DNA of 50,271 bases from Candidatus Omnitrophota bacterium (GTDB taxonomy: Bacteria > Omnitrophota > Koll11 > 1-14-0-20-64-10). The stretch is taken from positions 1 to 50,271 of the forward strand of contig JAMWCF010000004.1 of the NCBI GenBank assembly GCA_023818695.1, read 5' to 3'. Numbering within the stretch: position 1 is the stretch's first letter; every line of letters starts with the position of its first letter. The translations under genes were made by a program, and so were the position numbers. This document shows, piece after piece, positions 1-8,236 of the stretch. Under the pieces are notes generated by a model, which saw only the letters and a program-made list of their open reading frames with translations, made no database searches and was not told the DNA's origin.

Positions 1-3000
1 TCCAGCTTCACGTTCGTCACCGTCGACGGACTCGTCGTCGTAATCCGAATCGTGTGGCCGCTCGAGGACACCGGCAAATCCGCGTTCGGATTCGGGTACA
101 GGTCCACCGTCACCACCGGCCGGATCGCGAAGTTGTTGTCCGAGGCGTCCCACACCACTGACGGATAGTCCGGGTCCTCCACCTTGATTTTGGCCGTCTC
201 CGTCTTTACATCCGCCACCACCCAGTCGTAGCTCTGCGGCCCGTTGCCGCTGTTGACGATGTTCTGGCCCGCCGGCCCCCCCACCGTCGCCTGACCAATC
301 AACGTCCAGTTCGACCCGCCGTCCGTCGAGTAATACAGGTTCACCGGCTCGACATTCCCCGTTCCGGTCCACGTGATCTGTTTCGTCACCCCCTCATTCC
401 AAATGATGCCGGCCCCGCTGGGAATGTTCACCTGCAGCCGCCCCAGGATCCGGTTGTTCGTGGTGGATGTCGCCACCACCGTGTTTGGATAGTTGGGATC
501 GCGGACCCGGATCTTGAACTGGGAGGTGATGTGATTCGGCGCCGGCGCCCAGTTGTTATAGGTCTGCTCCACCCCGCTGACGCCGGCCGCCACCGTGTCG
601 ATCGACGTCCAGTCGGATCCCCCATTGAGCGAATAGAGCAGCTCCACCTGGCTCCAGGTCCCGGTCGGCGTCCATTTGATGTTCCCCGCCGTCCCCACCT
701 CCCAATCTTCCGATCCGGTCGGGGCTCCCAGCGCCAGTTTCCCGGATATCTCAAAACTGTATTCGGAAACATCATTCACGTTGGGGTTGCCGGTATCCAC
801 GATCTTCACCTTCATCACCTTGCCCAGGATCTGGTCCGGTACCCCTCCCGGCCAGGGGAAACTCAAATCGGCCGGGTTAACGGCAGATCCATTGAGCTGG
901 TTCGGGAAGGTGGAGCCGCTGTTCGTCGAGTAAAAGATGTTGAGCCCGGAAAGGTTTCCGTATTTCGTCCAGGTGATCGAGTACGGCTCTCCCACATGGA
1001 GTTCGATGTTATCCGCGTTGGGGGCTGTCAGAACCACCTGCCCCTTGACGGTGAAGACGGCGTCCGAATCATCATTGACCGTCGAGTCCTGGTTATCCAC
1101 AATCTTGATCTTCGCCTGGTTGCTCGTCTGGATCGCCTCCGAGATGTACCAGGGGAAAGACAGGTCGGCCGCCGCCAGCGCCTCCGCCCCGGCGATCGTG
1201 GTGTAGGTGGGAGTGGTGGAGCTGCCGTCCGGCGCGTACTGGATCTTCACGGTGTGCCCGGCGGTCGCGAAATCTCCTTTCTTCGTCCAGGTGATGTTGT
1301 AGGTGGACCCGACGTCCCACGATTCGGTGCCGAGGGTCGGCGAAGTGAGGGTCAGGTCTCCCTCCAGTTTCGCCAGGCCGCTTCCGGTATTCACCGTGAT
1401 CCCGGTGGACGGATTGTACGCCGGGTCATAGACCCTCACCTTAAGCTGGTTCGATATGACAGCAGGCGTTGGATTCCAGTAATAAGATCCGGAGTTCGGA
1501 ACCGTGTAGGGATTGGTCCCGTTGACGTAGCTCCAAGTCGATCCGCCGTCCGTGGAATACTGGAGGATCACGTTCGAGATGCCGGTGGCCGTTCCCGGAT
1601 CCCAGTTTATGGAGTAGGTGCTCTCCGCCGTCACCGTGTGTCCGTTTTCCGGCTGCAGGATATCGAAGACGCCGACCAGGTGGAAGTCGGTCGAGGCATC
1701 CTGGATCACCAGCGCGTATCCCTCCGAGTTCGCGTCGGTCACCTTCACCCTGGCCGTCTGCGTCACCGCATCCGGCATCTCCGTCCATACATGGGAATAG
1801 GTACCGGGAACCGCGTGGGATTTTGTCGTCACCAGACTGTAGGTCGAACCGCTGTTGGAAGAGTAGTAGATCTTGACCGAGGTGATCGAACCGGTGGTCT
1901 GGTAGGTGATGTTCCGGTTCTTCGGGCTTACGCCCCAGTACTCCCCGCCGACCGGGGACTGCAAGTCGATGCCGCCGACGATGTGGAAGACCCCGGAATT
2001 CCCGTAAACGTTCGGGTTGCCGGTGACCGGTGTTGCGTCCGTGACCCGGACGACGGCGTTCTGGGTGATCTGGTCCGGCACGTAGGGGGCCGGCCAGGTG
2101 TAGGTGGTGCCGGAGGCGTTGGCCACGCCGCTTTCGATCGTCACGAAGGTGCCCCCGTTGACGCTGTAGGCGAGGTCGACGTTGGTGATTTTCGTGCCGG
2201 TCCTGCTCCAGCGGATCGCAGCACTTTGGCTCCCAACCGTCAGGTCCGCGCCCGCCGCCGGCTGCGTCACGGTGATGACAGGTCGGATTTTGAACTGGGA
2301 AGAGATCAACTGGGTCGCCGGTTTGTTCACATCGGTCAGCCGGATATAGCAGTCGTCGCTGTTCTCATCCGCCACCCCGGCGCTCCAGGGATAGGTGTTG
2401 CCGCCGCTGGAATTGTCGAAATTGCTGACGATCGTGGTGTAAGAGCCGGCCGCAGAGGTCTTGTACTCGATCTTGACGTTGGTGATGGCACCCGTGGTGG
2501 TCCAGGTGATCGATTTGCTGGTGTCTCCCACGTTCCAGATCTCACCAAACGCGGGGGAGGTAATCGTGTTGAAGGCCGGTTTCACCTCGAAGATATTATC
2601 CGACACGTCGAAGATGTTGCCCGCATAGGCATCGGTCCCTGTCTGGATCTTAACCTTGACGTCGGTGTCGATCGCCGCGGCCGGAATCGTCCAGAGATAG
2701 GGGCTGCTGTTGGTGATGGCGGTGCTTTCGATCACGCCCGGGTAGGTGCTCCCGCCGTCCGTGCTGTAATAGAGTTTCACCGTGGAGACCGGCCCGTCGG
2801 TGGTCCAGCTGATATTCTGCGACGTGCCGGCCGACCAGACCTGCGTCCCATCGGACGGGACAAGGATGACCAGTCGGGAAACCATCGTGAAAGGGTCGGT
2901 GGAGACTACCCCCTGCGAGGGATCGGCGCTTAAGCGGAGCTTGATTTTCATTTGCGTGTTCTGCTCGGTCGATATCGCGTTGCCCGGAATCAGCCAGTCG

Positions 3001-6000
3001 TACTGTCCCAGGGAAGAGGCCACGCCGTCCTGCACCGTTCCCAGGTAGGTCGAACCGCCGTCTGTCGAGTATTTGATGTCGATGTTCCCCATTGAGGCCC
3101 CGACGCGGGTCCAGGTGATCTGCTCCGTGGTCCCCATCTTCCAGTTGTTCGGGTAGGGGGCGGTGGCAGGGTAGGTGAGGGTCAGTTTCTGAATCTTGAA
3201 GGAGCCGGAGACCCCTGCCACGCCGCCGGCAGACGGGTCACTGTCATCCGGATCGGACACTTTGATTTTGCAGGTCTCCGAGGTCTGATCTGTAACCGGC
3301 CAGTCGAAGAAGCTCACCGTGTCCGGGTTCAGCCCCGTGGTGATGGAAATCGGGTAATCGTTGCCGGCGCCGCCGTTGGTCTTGGAGAGGTCGATATTCA
3401 AGTTGCCGTACGTCGCCTGGGTGACGCCGGCGACAGTCCAGCTGATCCTCTTGGTCGATCCGACAAGCCATGTCTCCCCGGCGATGGGAGCGTCGACCAC
3501 GATGTCTCCCTTGATCTTGAAGATGCCGGACTCCCCGTAAACGTTGGCCGGATCGGAACCGACGCCGGTCTCTTCCACTCGAACCTTCACGTTGTTGCTC
3601 ACCGAAGGGGGCGTATCCCAGCTCAAGGAGCCCTGGTCGGCATCCACGCTGGCGCCGCCAGGCACCTCGGTCCAGGTGCCGCCGTTTATGCTGTAAAGAA
3701 TCTTGACCTGGTCCAGGGCGGCGGCCGGGTCCACCACCCAGGTGATTGGATAAACGGTATCAACCCGCCGGATATCGTTGGTCACCGGGGAGGTGACGGT
3801 GATGGAGGGAACGATTTCAAAGGTTTCATCCTGGCCCACCAGGTCGGGGCCGGTGTCCATGTTGTCATGGTCGACCGTTTCCCAGATCCGTATTTTCCCC
3901 GCCGTGGTGGGGGTCGTGCCGGCCGGGATCAGCCAGGCGTAGGTCCTGTTGGCTGCTGTGCCGGCGTCATAATCGGTGACGATCGCCGGATCGACCCAGG
4001 AAACACCGGTGGTCCGGGAGTAATAGATGTCGACGTTGCCAACCTGCCCGTCTACCGTCCAATCGATGTTGTAGGCCTTCCCCGTGGCCCACACATCGGT
4101 GACAGCCGGCGAGGTGATGGTGATCGTCGGACGGATCTCAAAATCGCCATTCGATGCATCTTGGACGGTGTCCACCGTCAACCCGGACCCTTCGTGCTTG
4201 ACCCGGATCCTCATCGTCTCGCCGGTGTAGTCAGGCGCAATGGTCCAGCTCTTGGTGCCCGCCGTGCCGCTGACGCCGGTGAAGAGGGCCGTTCCCAACC
4301 AGCTCGAGCCGCTGTCGATGGAAAGCTCGATCTTGACGGTACCGATGTTGCCGGTGTGGTTCCACTCGATATCGTGGGTGGTGCCGACGTTCCAAATCTC
4401 GCTGCCGTTCGGGGCCGTCACCGTGACCGACCCTAGGATCACGAATGGGCCGTTGGAGACATCGAAGTTCCGACTACTGGTGGAGATGCTGGGGTCTGAG
4501 ATCTTGATCTTGCAGTTGCTGGAGATGATGCTGTCGTTGCCGCTGCCCATGGTGGCCGGGATGTTCCAGGCGTATTGCCCGGCGTCGGCCTGAATGTTCG
4601 CGGTGGTGTCCACAATCATGTAGGGGAAGGTCGAACCGCCGTCTGTGGAGAGCTCAATCCGAATGTTGTCGTCCTTGATATTGTGAGCCCAGTTCCAGGT
4701 GATCATGTGGGTGCCAGCCCCCGGCTGGTCGATCGCCCATATCTCAACGTCGTCCACCTCCTGGAAAATGCCGTCTCCGTCCAGGTCCCCGTTGGGGCCG
4801 GTGATATTCAGCGGGGGGAACTCCCCGACCCAATAGCTGGTGGTAACTGTCGACGTCGCCGCAGTTTCGCGAGTCAATACCAAGCTTTGCGCGCCGGAGA
4901 GCTGCCCTCTGACCATGATCTCATCCAGGCCGTTCTGGTCACTCGTGTTGCCCGCCGTAGAGATAAAAGCGAAAGAACGGTTAAGATCAATGGTGTTCCC
5001 CAAACTGATGGTCGATGCCGTCCCGGTAAAGGAGCCCGTCCCTTTTTGCGAAAAAACCTCGTTTTTGAACTCCAGGAGCTGCCAAACGACGTTTGTCGCA
5101 TTGGTGGTGCCGTACCGGGTGAATGTCAGATTATTCACCGTGTTTCCTGTGCCGGTCATGGTGGCATAGACGCTGTACCGGTTCTCGCGGCCGGCGGCGG
5201 AGGAGGTCGGCCGCCTCTGGACAAAAAGCATCGATTTGTCCCCCTTCACAGCGTTGTAGCCGCCGCTGGTCAAGCTCACCGAGGCTTGGGTGGCACCGTT
5301 GGCGATCTGCGTCACCCCCTGCTGGATGTCCACATCGGTGTCGAACTCGATCACCTGGTAAGAGATATCGTTGTTATAGGTGGAAGTGGCCTCGCCTCTC
5401 TCAATCAGCAGAGACTGGGTGGTTGGCTCCGCCCCGGTCAGGCGGGCCGCGTATTGGTTGAACTCGTCGCCGGTTGTGCTGTTGGCCAGCGATTTCCAGC
5501 TGATGATCGGGAAGGAGCGGTCCAGCACGACGGAGGATGGCAGGGTGATCGTCTTGGAGGTGGTTGTCTCCGAAAAGACGCTGAACCCCGTTATCACATT
5601 GACCCCGGAATCAAACTCCACCACCATCCAATCGATGGTTATCGCCACCGAGGACACCTGTCGCGCAAATTGGATAGCGGTGGGGTCATCGATCATAGCC
5701 ATGACGTCCTGCCTTCTTCGGTCATTATCGTTGCAGGAAGCGGTGGCGATGATGAACGTCTTGTTGAGATCCAGATTGACCCCTCCCAACTGGCCCGACA
5801 AGCTCACGACCAGGTTTTCCTGGGAAGTACTCATCGTGGTGGTCCCGCGCAGGACCCTCTTGATCTGGAAGGCGGCCGCCTTCGGCGCGTCAATCCCCTC
5901 CAGGAGCGCTTTCAGAGGCCGGGGGGCGGAAGGTGGAATCGGCAGGGGGACACCAATCACCGCCATCATCAGGACCAGCAGGTGGACAAGCGTCTTGAAC

Positions 6001-6017
6001 CAGAGGGTCCCTTTCAT
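1..6017 (-). CDS. Giant exported surface protein with ~15 Ig-like (Kre9/KNH-type) repeats, 3' end outside window
   Basis: The frame is open from an ATG at 6017 to the window edge (2005 codons, no stop), so the C-terminus lies beyond position 1. A signal peptide covers about residues 1-30. Residues about 50-400 hold four copies of a ~95-residue unit, each ending in a [VI]-x-EF strand. From residue ~415 on there are about 15 tandem ~100-residue repeats with the pattern W-x-x-G-x-x-x-x-I-x-W, then YSxDGGxxY, then a KVKIxD-like strand. This resembles the Ser/Thr-rich KRE9/KNH beta-sandwich family (recognised from memory). I checked the frame at the conserved Trp codons near 4739, 4394, 3470, 1937 and 401. 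The first repeat begins with an acidic DLDGDG stretch that may bind calcium. It is probably an adhesin or cell-surface fibre. The ATG overlaps the stop of the upstream gene by 4 bp (ATGA), so it is last or near last in a riboswitch-led operon. Confidence 0.85.
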   Translation of the reverse strand, partial: MKGTLWFKTLVHLLVLMMAVIGVPLPIPPSAPRPLKALLEGIDAPKAAAFQIKRVLRGTTTMSTSQENLVVSLSGQLGGVNLDLNKTFIIATASCNDNDRRRQDVMAMIDDPTAIQFARQVSSVAITIDWMVVEFDSGVNVITGFSVFSETTTSKTITLPSSVVLDRSFPIISWKSLANSTTGDEFNQYAARLTGAEPTTQSLLIERGEATSTYNNDISYQVIEFDTDVDIQQGVTQIANGATQASVSLTSGGYNAVKGDKSMLFVQRRPTSSAAGRENRYSVYATMTGTGNTVNNLTFTRYGTTNATNVVWQLLEFKNEVFSQKGTGSFTGTASTISLGNTIDLNRSFAFISTAGNTSDQNGLDEIMVRGQLSGAQSLVLTRETAATSTVTTSYWVGEFPPLNITGPNGDLDGDGIFQEVDDVEIWAIDQPGAGTHMITWNWAHNIKDDNIRIELSTDGGSTFPYMIVDTTANIQADAGQYAWNIPATMGSGNDSIISSNCKIKISDPSISTSSRNFDVSNGPFVILGSVTVTAPNGSEIWNVGTTHDIEWNHTGNIGTVKIELSIDSGSSWLGTALFTGVSGTAGTKSWTIAPDYTGETMRIRVKHEGSGLTVDTVQDASNGDFEIRPTITITSPAVTDVWATGKAYNIDWTVDGQVGNVDIYYSRTTGVSWVDPAIVTDYDAGTAANRTYAWLIPAGTTPTTAGKIRIWETVDHDNMDTGPDLVGQDETFEIVPSITVTSPVTNDIRRVDTVYPITWVVDPAAALDQVKILYSINGGTWTEVPGGASVDADQGSLSWDTPPSVSNNVKVRVEETGVGSDPANVYGESGIFKIKGDIVVDAPIAGETWLVGSTKRISWTVAGVTQATYGNLNIDLSKTNGGAGNDYPISITTGLNPDTVSFFDWPVTDQTSETCKIKVSDPDDSDPSAGGVAGVSGSFKIQKLTLTYPATAPYPNNWKMGTTEQITWTRVGASMGNIDIKYSTDGGSTYLGTVQDGVASSLGQYDWLIPGNAISTEQNTQMKIKLRLSADPSQGVVSTDPFTMVSRLVILVPSDGTQVWSAGTSQNISWTTDGPVSTVKLYYSTDGGSTYPGVIESTAITNSSPYLWTIPAAAIDTDVKVKIQTGTDAYAGNIFDVSDNIFEVKPAFNTITSPAFGEIWNVGDTSKSITWTTTGAITNVKIEYKTSAAGSYTTIVSNFDNSSGGNTYPWSAGVADENSDDCYIRLTDVNKPATQLISSQFKIRPVITVTQPAAGADLTVGSQSAAIRWSRTGTKITNVDLAYSVNGGTFVTIESGVANASGTTYTWPAPYVPDQITQNAVVRVTDATPVTGNPNVYGNSGVFHIVGGIDLQSPVGGEYWGVSPKNRNITYQTTGSITSVKIYYSSNSGSTYSLVTTKSHAVPGTYSHVWTEMPDAVTQTARVKVTDANSEGYALVIQDASTDFHLVGVFDILQPENGHTVTAESTYSINWDPGTATGISNVILQYSTDGGSTWSYVNGTNPYTVPNSGSYYWNPTPAVISNQLKVRVYDPAYNPSTGITVNTGSGLAKLEGDLTLTSPTLGTESWDVGSTYNITWTKKGDFATAGHTVKIQYAPDGSSTTPTYTTIAGAEALAAADLSFPWYISEAIQTSNQAKIKIVDNQDSTVNDDSDAVFTVKGQVVLTAPNADNIELHVGEPYSITWTKYGNLSGLNIFYSTNSGSTFPNQLNGSAVNPADLSFPWPGGVPDQILGKVMKVKIVDTGNPNVNDVSEYSFEISGKLALGAPTGSEDWEVGTAGNIKWTPTGTWSQVELLYSLNGGSDWTSIDTVAAGVSGVEQTYNNWAPAPNHITSQFKIRVRDPNYPNTVVATSTTNNRILGRLQVNIPSGAGIIWNEGVTKQITWTGTGNVEPVNLYYSTDGGSNWTLIGQATVGGPAGQNIVNSGNGPQSYDWVVADVKTETAKIKVEDPDYPSVVWDASDNNFAIRPVVTVDLYPNPNADLPVSSSGHTIRITTTSPSTVTNVKL
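340..4760 (-). repeat. Tandem ~300-bp coding repeats (about 15 units)
   Basis: Within the giant gene the codon block for W-x-x-G-x-x-x-x-I-x-W recurs about every 300 bp (for example near 4739, 4394, 3470, 1937 and 401). Similarity is clear at protein level but low at DNA level, so this is an old domain array rather than a recent DNA duplication. Confidence 0.75.
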
Positions 6018-6424
6018 GGCGCGGTCTGCTCCCTGGAGCTGTAGGCCCCTTTCAACGTCTGCTTGACGAGACCAATCTGAACGGCGGCTGTTTTCGTGAC
6101 GATCCGGGTCCCCTCCCGGTCGAGCCGGTAAGCCTGCTTGTACTTCACCTCGACGGTGTCTCCCCGCTGCAGTTCGGCCAAAGACTTCAGGGGGGATTTC
6201 AGCTTCGTTTCACTCGTGATGGGAATCAGCATCTCCTCCGCCTGGCCCTTGGACCTGGAAAACTCGACGCTGATCGACCGCTTGCCAACATGGACCAGCT
6301 GGCCGATGACCTCCCGCAGATCGGTCTTCTCATCTTCTACGGCGAATTCAGCTCGCGCGCCGACCGGACAGGACAAGGCCGACAGAAGAACGAAAGCAAG
6401 CAGAAAGACGGTCGGTATTCTCAT
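6014..6424 (-). CDS. Small exported protein with DUF5666/OB-like barrel
   Basis: This is a 136-aa protein with a signal peptide (residues 1-25, cleavage predicted after a G-A-R-A box). The mature part is a single small beta domain: a GQLVxVGxxxISV start, a MLIPITSETKL strand and a LAELQRGDTVEVKY motif. That layout is typical of DUF5666-like or other OB-type barrels (a resemblance only). It lies between the HUH/membrane fusion gene and the giant repeat gene and overlaps both, with its start in a TGATG junction and its stop in an ATGA junction. All three products are therefore likely made together. It may be a periplasmic accessory of the giant protein; no enzymatic residues are visible. Confidence 0.8.
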   Translation of the reverse strand: MRIPTVFLLAFVLLSALSCPVGARAEFAVEDEKTDLREVIGQLVHVGKRSISVEFSRSKGQAEEMLIPITSETKLKSPLKSLAELQRGDTVEVKYKQAYRLDREGTRIVTKTAAVQIGLVKQTLKGAYSSREQTAP

Positions 6425-7746
6425 CAGAGCGTCCTCCGGGGGCTGTCAGACGGCTGGACCCCGATGAAAACGAAATCCTGCGGCGGCCCCTCTTTCGGGT
6501 GCCGGCTGCAGATCCCTCTCATCTCGCCGCCCCGCAGCTCCCCTCTCCAGAAGACAACCTCCTCCTTGGGCCCTTCCTGCATCGTCTCCCATCGCAGGGT
6601 GCCGTCCGCGTGAAGCACGGAGGTGTAATTGGACCCTTCAAACCCCCGGCCGGAAAGGTGCGAAGAAACCATGGTTCTGCCGTCAAAACGCAGGGTATCC
6701 ATCTCCAGCTCCGGATTCCCGGAGGCGTACATCGGCTTCATCTGAATTTCCCAGCGGGTGCCGGCCAGCTCCGGCGAAGAAACGAAAGAGGCGGAGCGGA
6801 CTTCCGGATTCGATGACACGGCGATCTCCTGCCGAGCAATCGCCGGCCCCTTTGAGATGCGCGGCTCCCCGCCGCCGACCGAGGCGGTCTTTTGCGCCGG
6901 CTGCGGTGCGGGAAGGCCCACCCCGGGACCGACGTTCACCAGACCGGCGGTATTCAGCGAAATCCAGGCGGTCAACACAAGCGCCACGCTGGCCATCGTG
7001 AGGGAAAAACGCTTGTCCAGATCTTTCTCAAGGGCGGTCAACGCGACAACCGGTCCTCCGGGCGTTGACGCTTTCGCGGCCTCCGGAGAGGGAAGATCCT
7101 GCGCTTGTTCCCGGACGGAATCCACGAAAGCGGCCGGGCCAACCACCGGTCTGCTCAAAAGCTTTTCCCGGCGGAGCCACTCCTGCTCCGGGATCGAAAC
7201 CAGGTAATCTTCATAGGTCATGCCGGAATGGGCGGACTGCATGTGATACAGCAGCTCCCCGGCTTCAGCGGAGAGGTCCAAATGGGAGAGAATCCCCTTG
7301 CCCTCCTCCAGATAGCTTGGCAGACTGCTGAACCGGTAAGAGGAAGGCCTCTCGGCCAGCCCCTTTCGGACAGGCAAAGCATGGATGTAATCGACCAGCG
7401 CGGAAAGGGAGCTTTTCTTCTCCACCACAGACGCCTTGTACCTCCCCTTGAAGAGATGGCCGGTGAAATCGTGGCGTTTGCGGAACAGCTTGGTGTAGCG
7501 GGAATTCAAGGCATGCATCAGATCGGAGACGGTGGTGCCGCGGGCCACCTCCAGAACAAGGTGGATCTGGTCCGGAAGCAGGAGATAGCCGTACAGCTTG
7601 AAGTCGTACTGGCCGCGGTAGCCATCCAGAAGTTCCTGGAAGGTCCGGAAATCGGCTTCATCCTTGAAGAGGAAGCCGTGGGCCCCTGCCTGACAGGTCA
7701 CGTAATAGAGAACCCCTTCCATATGGATCCGCAGGGGTCTAGGCAT
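6424..7746 (-). CDS. RAYT/Y1_Tnp (HUH)-like domain fused to a membrane segment and an exported WETMQ domain
   Basis: 440 aa. ATG 7746 is chosen because the family N-terminus (MPRPLRIHMEG) begins there and an AGGGGGG ribosome site sits just upstream; an in-frame extension to 7932 looks non-coding. Residues 1-150 match REP-associated tyrosine transposases: YLLLPDQIHLVLE at 55-66, GHLFKGRYK at 96-104, YIHALPVRKGL at 120-130, and a SSYRFSSLPSYL tail. The usual HUH pair reads Q-I-H here (60-62), so the first metal-binding His is missing. Residues 248-270 form a transmembrane helix, followed by a Pro-rich linker. Residues ~325-430 form a domain with TRWEIQ, LRWETMQ, VVFWRGEL and DFVFIG, also found in the protein encoded at 23292-23924. 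The likely topology is a cytoplasmic nucleic-acid-binding-like head and an exported tail. Catalytic loss, the membrane fusion and the operon setting suggest domestication rather than an active transposase. Confidence 0.85.
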   Translation of the reverse strand: MPRPLRIHMEGVLYYVTCQAGAHGFLFKDEADFRTFQELLDGYRGQYDFKLYGYLLLPDQIHLVLEVARGTTVSDLMHALNSRYTKLFRKRHDFTGHLFKGRYKASVVEKKSSLSALVDYIHALPVRKGLAERPSSYRFSSLPSYLEEGKGILSHLDLSAEAGELLYHMQSAHSGMTYEDYLVSIPEQEWLRREKLLSRPVVGPAAFVDSVREQAQDLPSPEAAKASTPGGPVVALTALEKDLDKRFSLTMASVALVLTAWISLNTAGLVNVGPGVGLPAPQPAQKTASVGGGEPRISKGPAIARQEIAVSSNPEVRSASFVSSPELAGTRWEIQMKPMYASGNPELEMDTLRFDGRTMVSSHLSGRGFEGSNYTSVLHADGTLRWETMQEGPKEEVVFWRGELRGGEMRGICSRHPKEGPPQDFVFIGVQPSDSPRRTL

Positions 7747-7972
7747 GGGGGATCCCCCCCTCGGACAGGGAAACCGGCTGGCGGGAGTAGGAGCGGATGA
7801 GCGGCCCGGGTGCCTGGCACCGGCGCTCGGGTGCCCAGCACCTGCCCAGGAGTGCCTGGCACTTGAGCACGAAAACAAAAAAAAGAGCGGCTTCCACCGC
7901 ACGATCGATCGCTTTGGCCGCCTGCCGGCCAAGGCGCTTCACCCAATTGTGCCCTTCTTCTGTTTTCGTCAT
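7739..7972 (-). CDS. Possible small protein (77 aa) between riboswitch and RAYT-like gene
   Basis: An ATG at 7972 directly abuts the 3' arm of the riboswitch P1 stem. The frame runs to a TAG at 7739, overlapping the start of the RAYT-like gene by 8 bp. The N-terminal ~38 residues (starting MTKTEEGHNWVKRL) look like an amphipathic helix followed by a short hydrophobic stretch. The C-terminal half is low-complexity and coincides with the three palindromes, which encode a heptad-like C-x-A-x-x-x-R pattern. There is no clear Shine-Dalgarno site and a terminator-like hairpin lies within it. It may be a real leader protein, a remnant, or chance. Confidence 0.3.
   Translation of the reverse strand: MTKTEEGHNWVKRLGRQAAKAIDRAVEAALFFVFVLKCQALLGRCWAPERRCQAPGPLIRSYSRQPVSLSEGGIPHA
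7809..7863. repeat. Three 13-bp palindromes at 21-bp spacing upstream of RAYT-like gene
   Basis: GGTGCCTGGCACC (7809-7821) and AGTGCCTGGCACT (7851-7863) are perfect palindromes around a central T. GGTGCCCAGCACC (7830-7842) is an imperfect copy. Starts are exactly 21 bp apart, about two helical turns. Palindromes next to RAYT genes are typical of REP/BIME elements, so these may be the cognate or ancestral sites of the adjacent HUH domain. Alternatively they bind a dimeric regulator or act as hairpins in the mRNA. Confidence 0.7.
7877..7900 (-). terminator. Terminator-like hairpin with U8 tract downstream of riboswitch
   Basis: On the minus strand a short GCGG/CCGC stem (7897-7900 with 7887-7890) is followed by CTCTTTTTTTT. 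A larger alternative stem using GCGGC near 7918-7922 could form instead. The position, about 75 nt after the c-di-GMP aptamer and before the RAYT-like gene, fits an expression platform that attenuates transcription. The stem is short, so confidence is low. Confidence 0.35.
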
Positions 7973-8053
7973 CACTGGCAACCCGGCGGCCCAACCATCC
8001 TCGGGCCCGTAGTTTTGCGCCCCCGCCTTTCGGCGGGTTTGCCTTTTTCAGTG
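7973..8053 (-). promoter_or_regulatory. Cyclic di-GMP-I (GEMM) riboswitch
   Basis: Reading the minus strand, a CACTG arm (8053-8049) pairs with CAGTG (7977-7973) to form P1. Inside are the class hallmarks in order: GGCAAACC, a stem capped by a GAAA tetraloop (CCGCCGAAAGGCGG), GGCGCAAA, then ACGGGCC and a third stem ending in GCCGGGTTGCC. This matches the conserved core of the c-di-GMP-I aptamer (GEMM, Rfam RF01051, from memory), including the GAAA loop and its receptor-side strand. A promoter lies just upstream and an ATG immediately follows P1. It probably controls the small ORF, the RAYT-like fusion and the surface-protein operon in response to c-di-GMP. Confidence 0.88.
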
Positions 8054-8073
8054 CTGTGGTGCTTCTAAAGGAA

Positions 8074-8103
8074 AAGGTACCTGATTTTTCAAGCCCCTGT
8101 CAA
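8074..8103 (-). promoter_or_regulatory. Sigma70-like promoter of the riboswitch operon
   Basis: On the minus strand TTGACA (8103-8098) is separated by 18 bp from TACCTT (8079-8074). The predicted start near 8067 falls just before the riboswitch 5' end, which supports it. The -10 box is weak. Confidence 0.5.
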
Positions 8104-8236
8104 CCCAGGCGGCAGATTATTACAACCCCTTCCATGCCAAAGAATTATATTCTTGCAAAAGGTGCATTTTAAACCTTAGTTTGTCATCTGCTTTCTCCTG
8201 CGGCAGGATTTTGCATGGAAATAGGTATCCCCCTAT

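Noticed and set aside
531..2933. 800-codon open frame on the plus strand
   Set aside because: It is antisense to the giant Ig-repeat gene, whose minus-strand frame shows clear domain repeats. The plus-strand product is Arg/Gly/Val-rich low-complexity typical of GC-rich antisense frames.
4575..6044. 489-codon plus-strand open frame
   Set aside because: Antisense to the N-terminus of the giant gene, with no ribosome site and no recognisable domain.
7747..7932. 62-residue N-terminal extension of the RAYT-like protein
   Set aside because: It translates the palindrome region into Arg/Pro/Ser-rich sequence, and the family start and ribosome site are at 7746.
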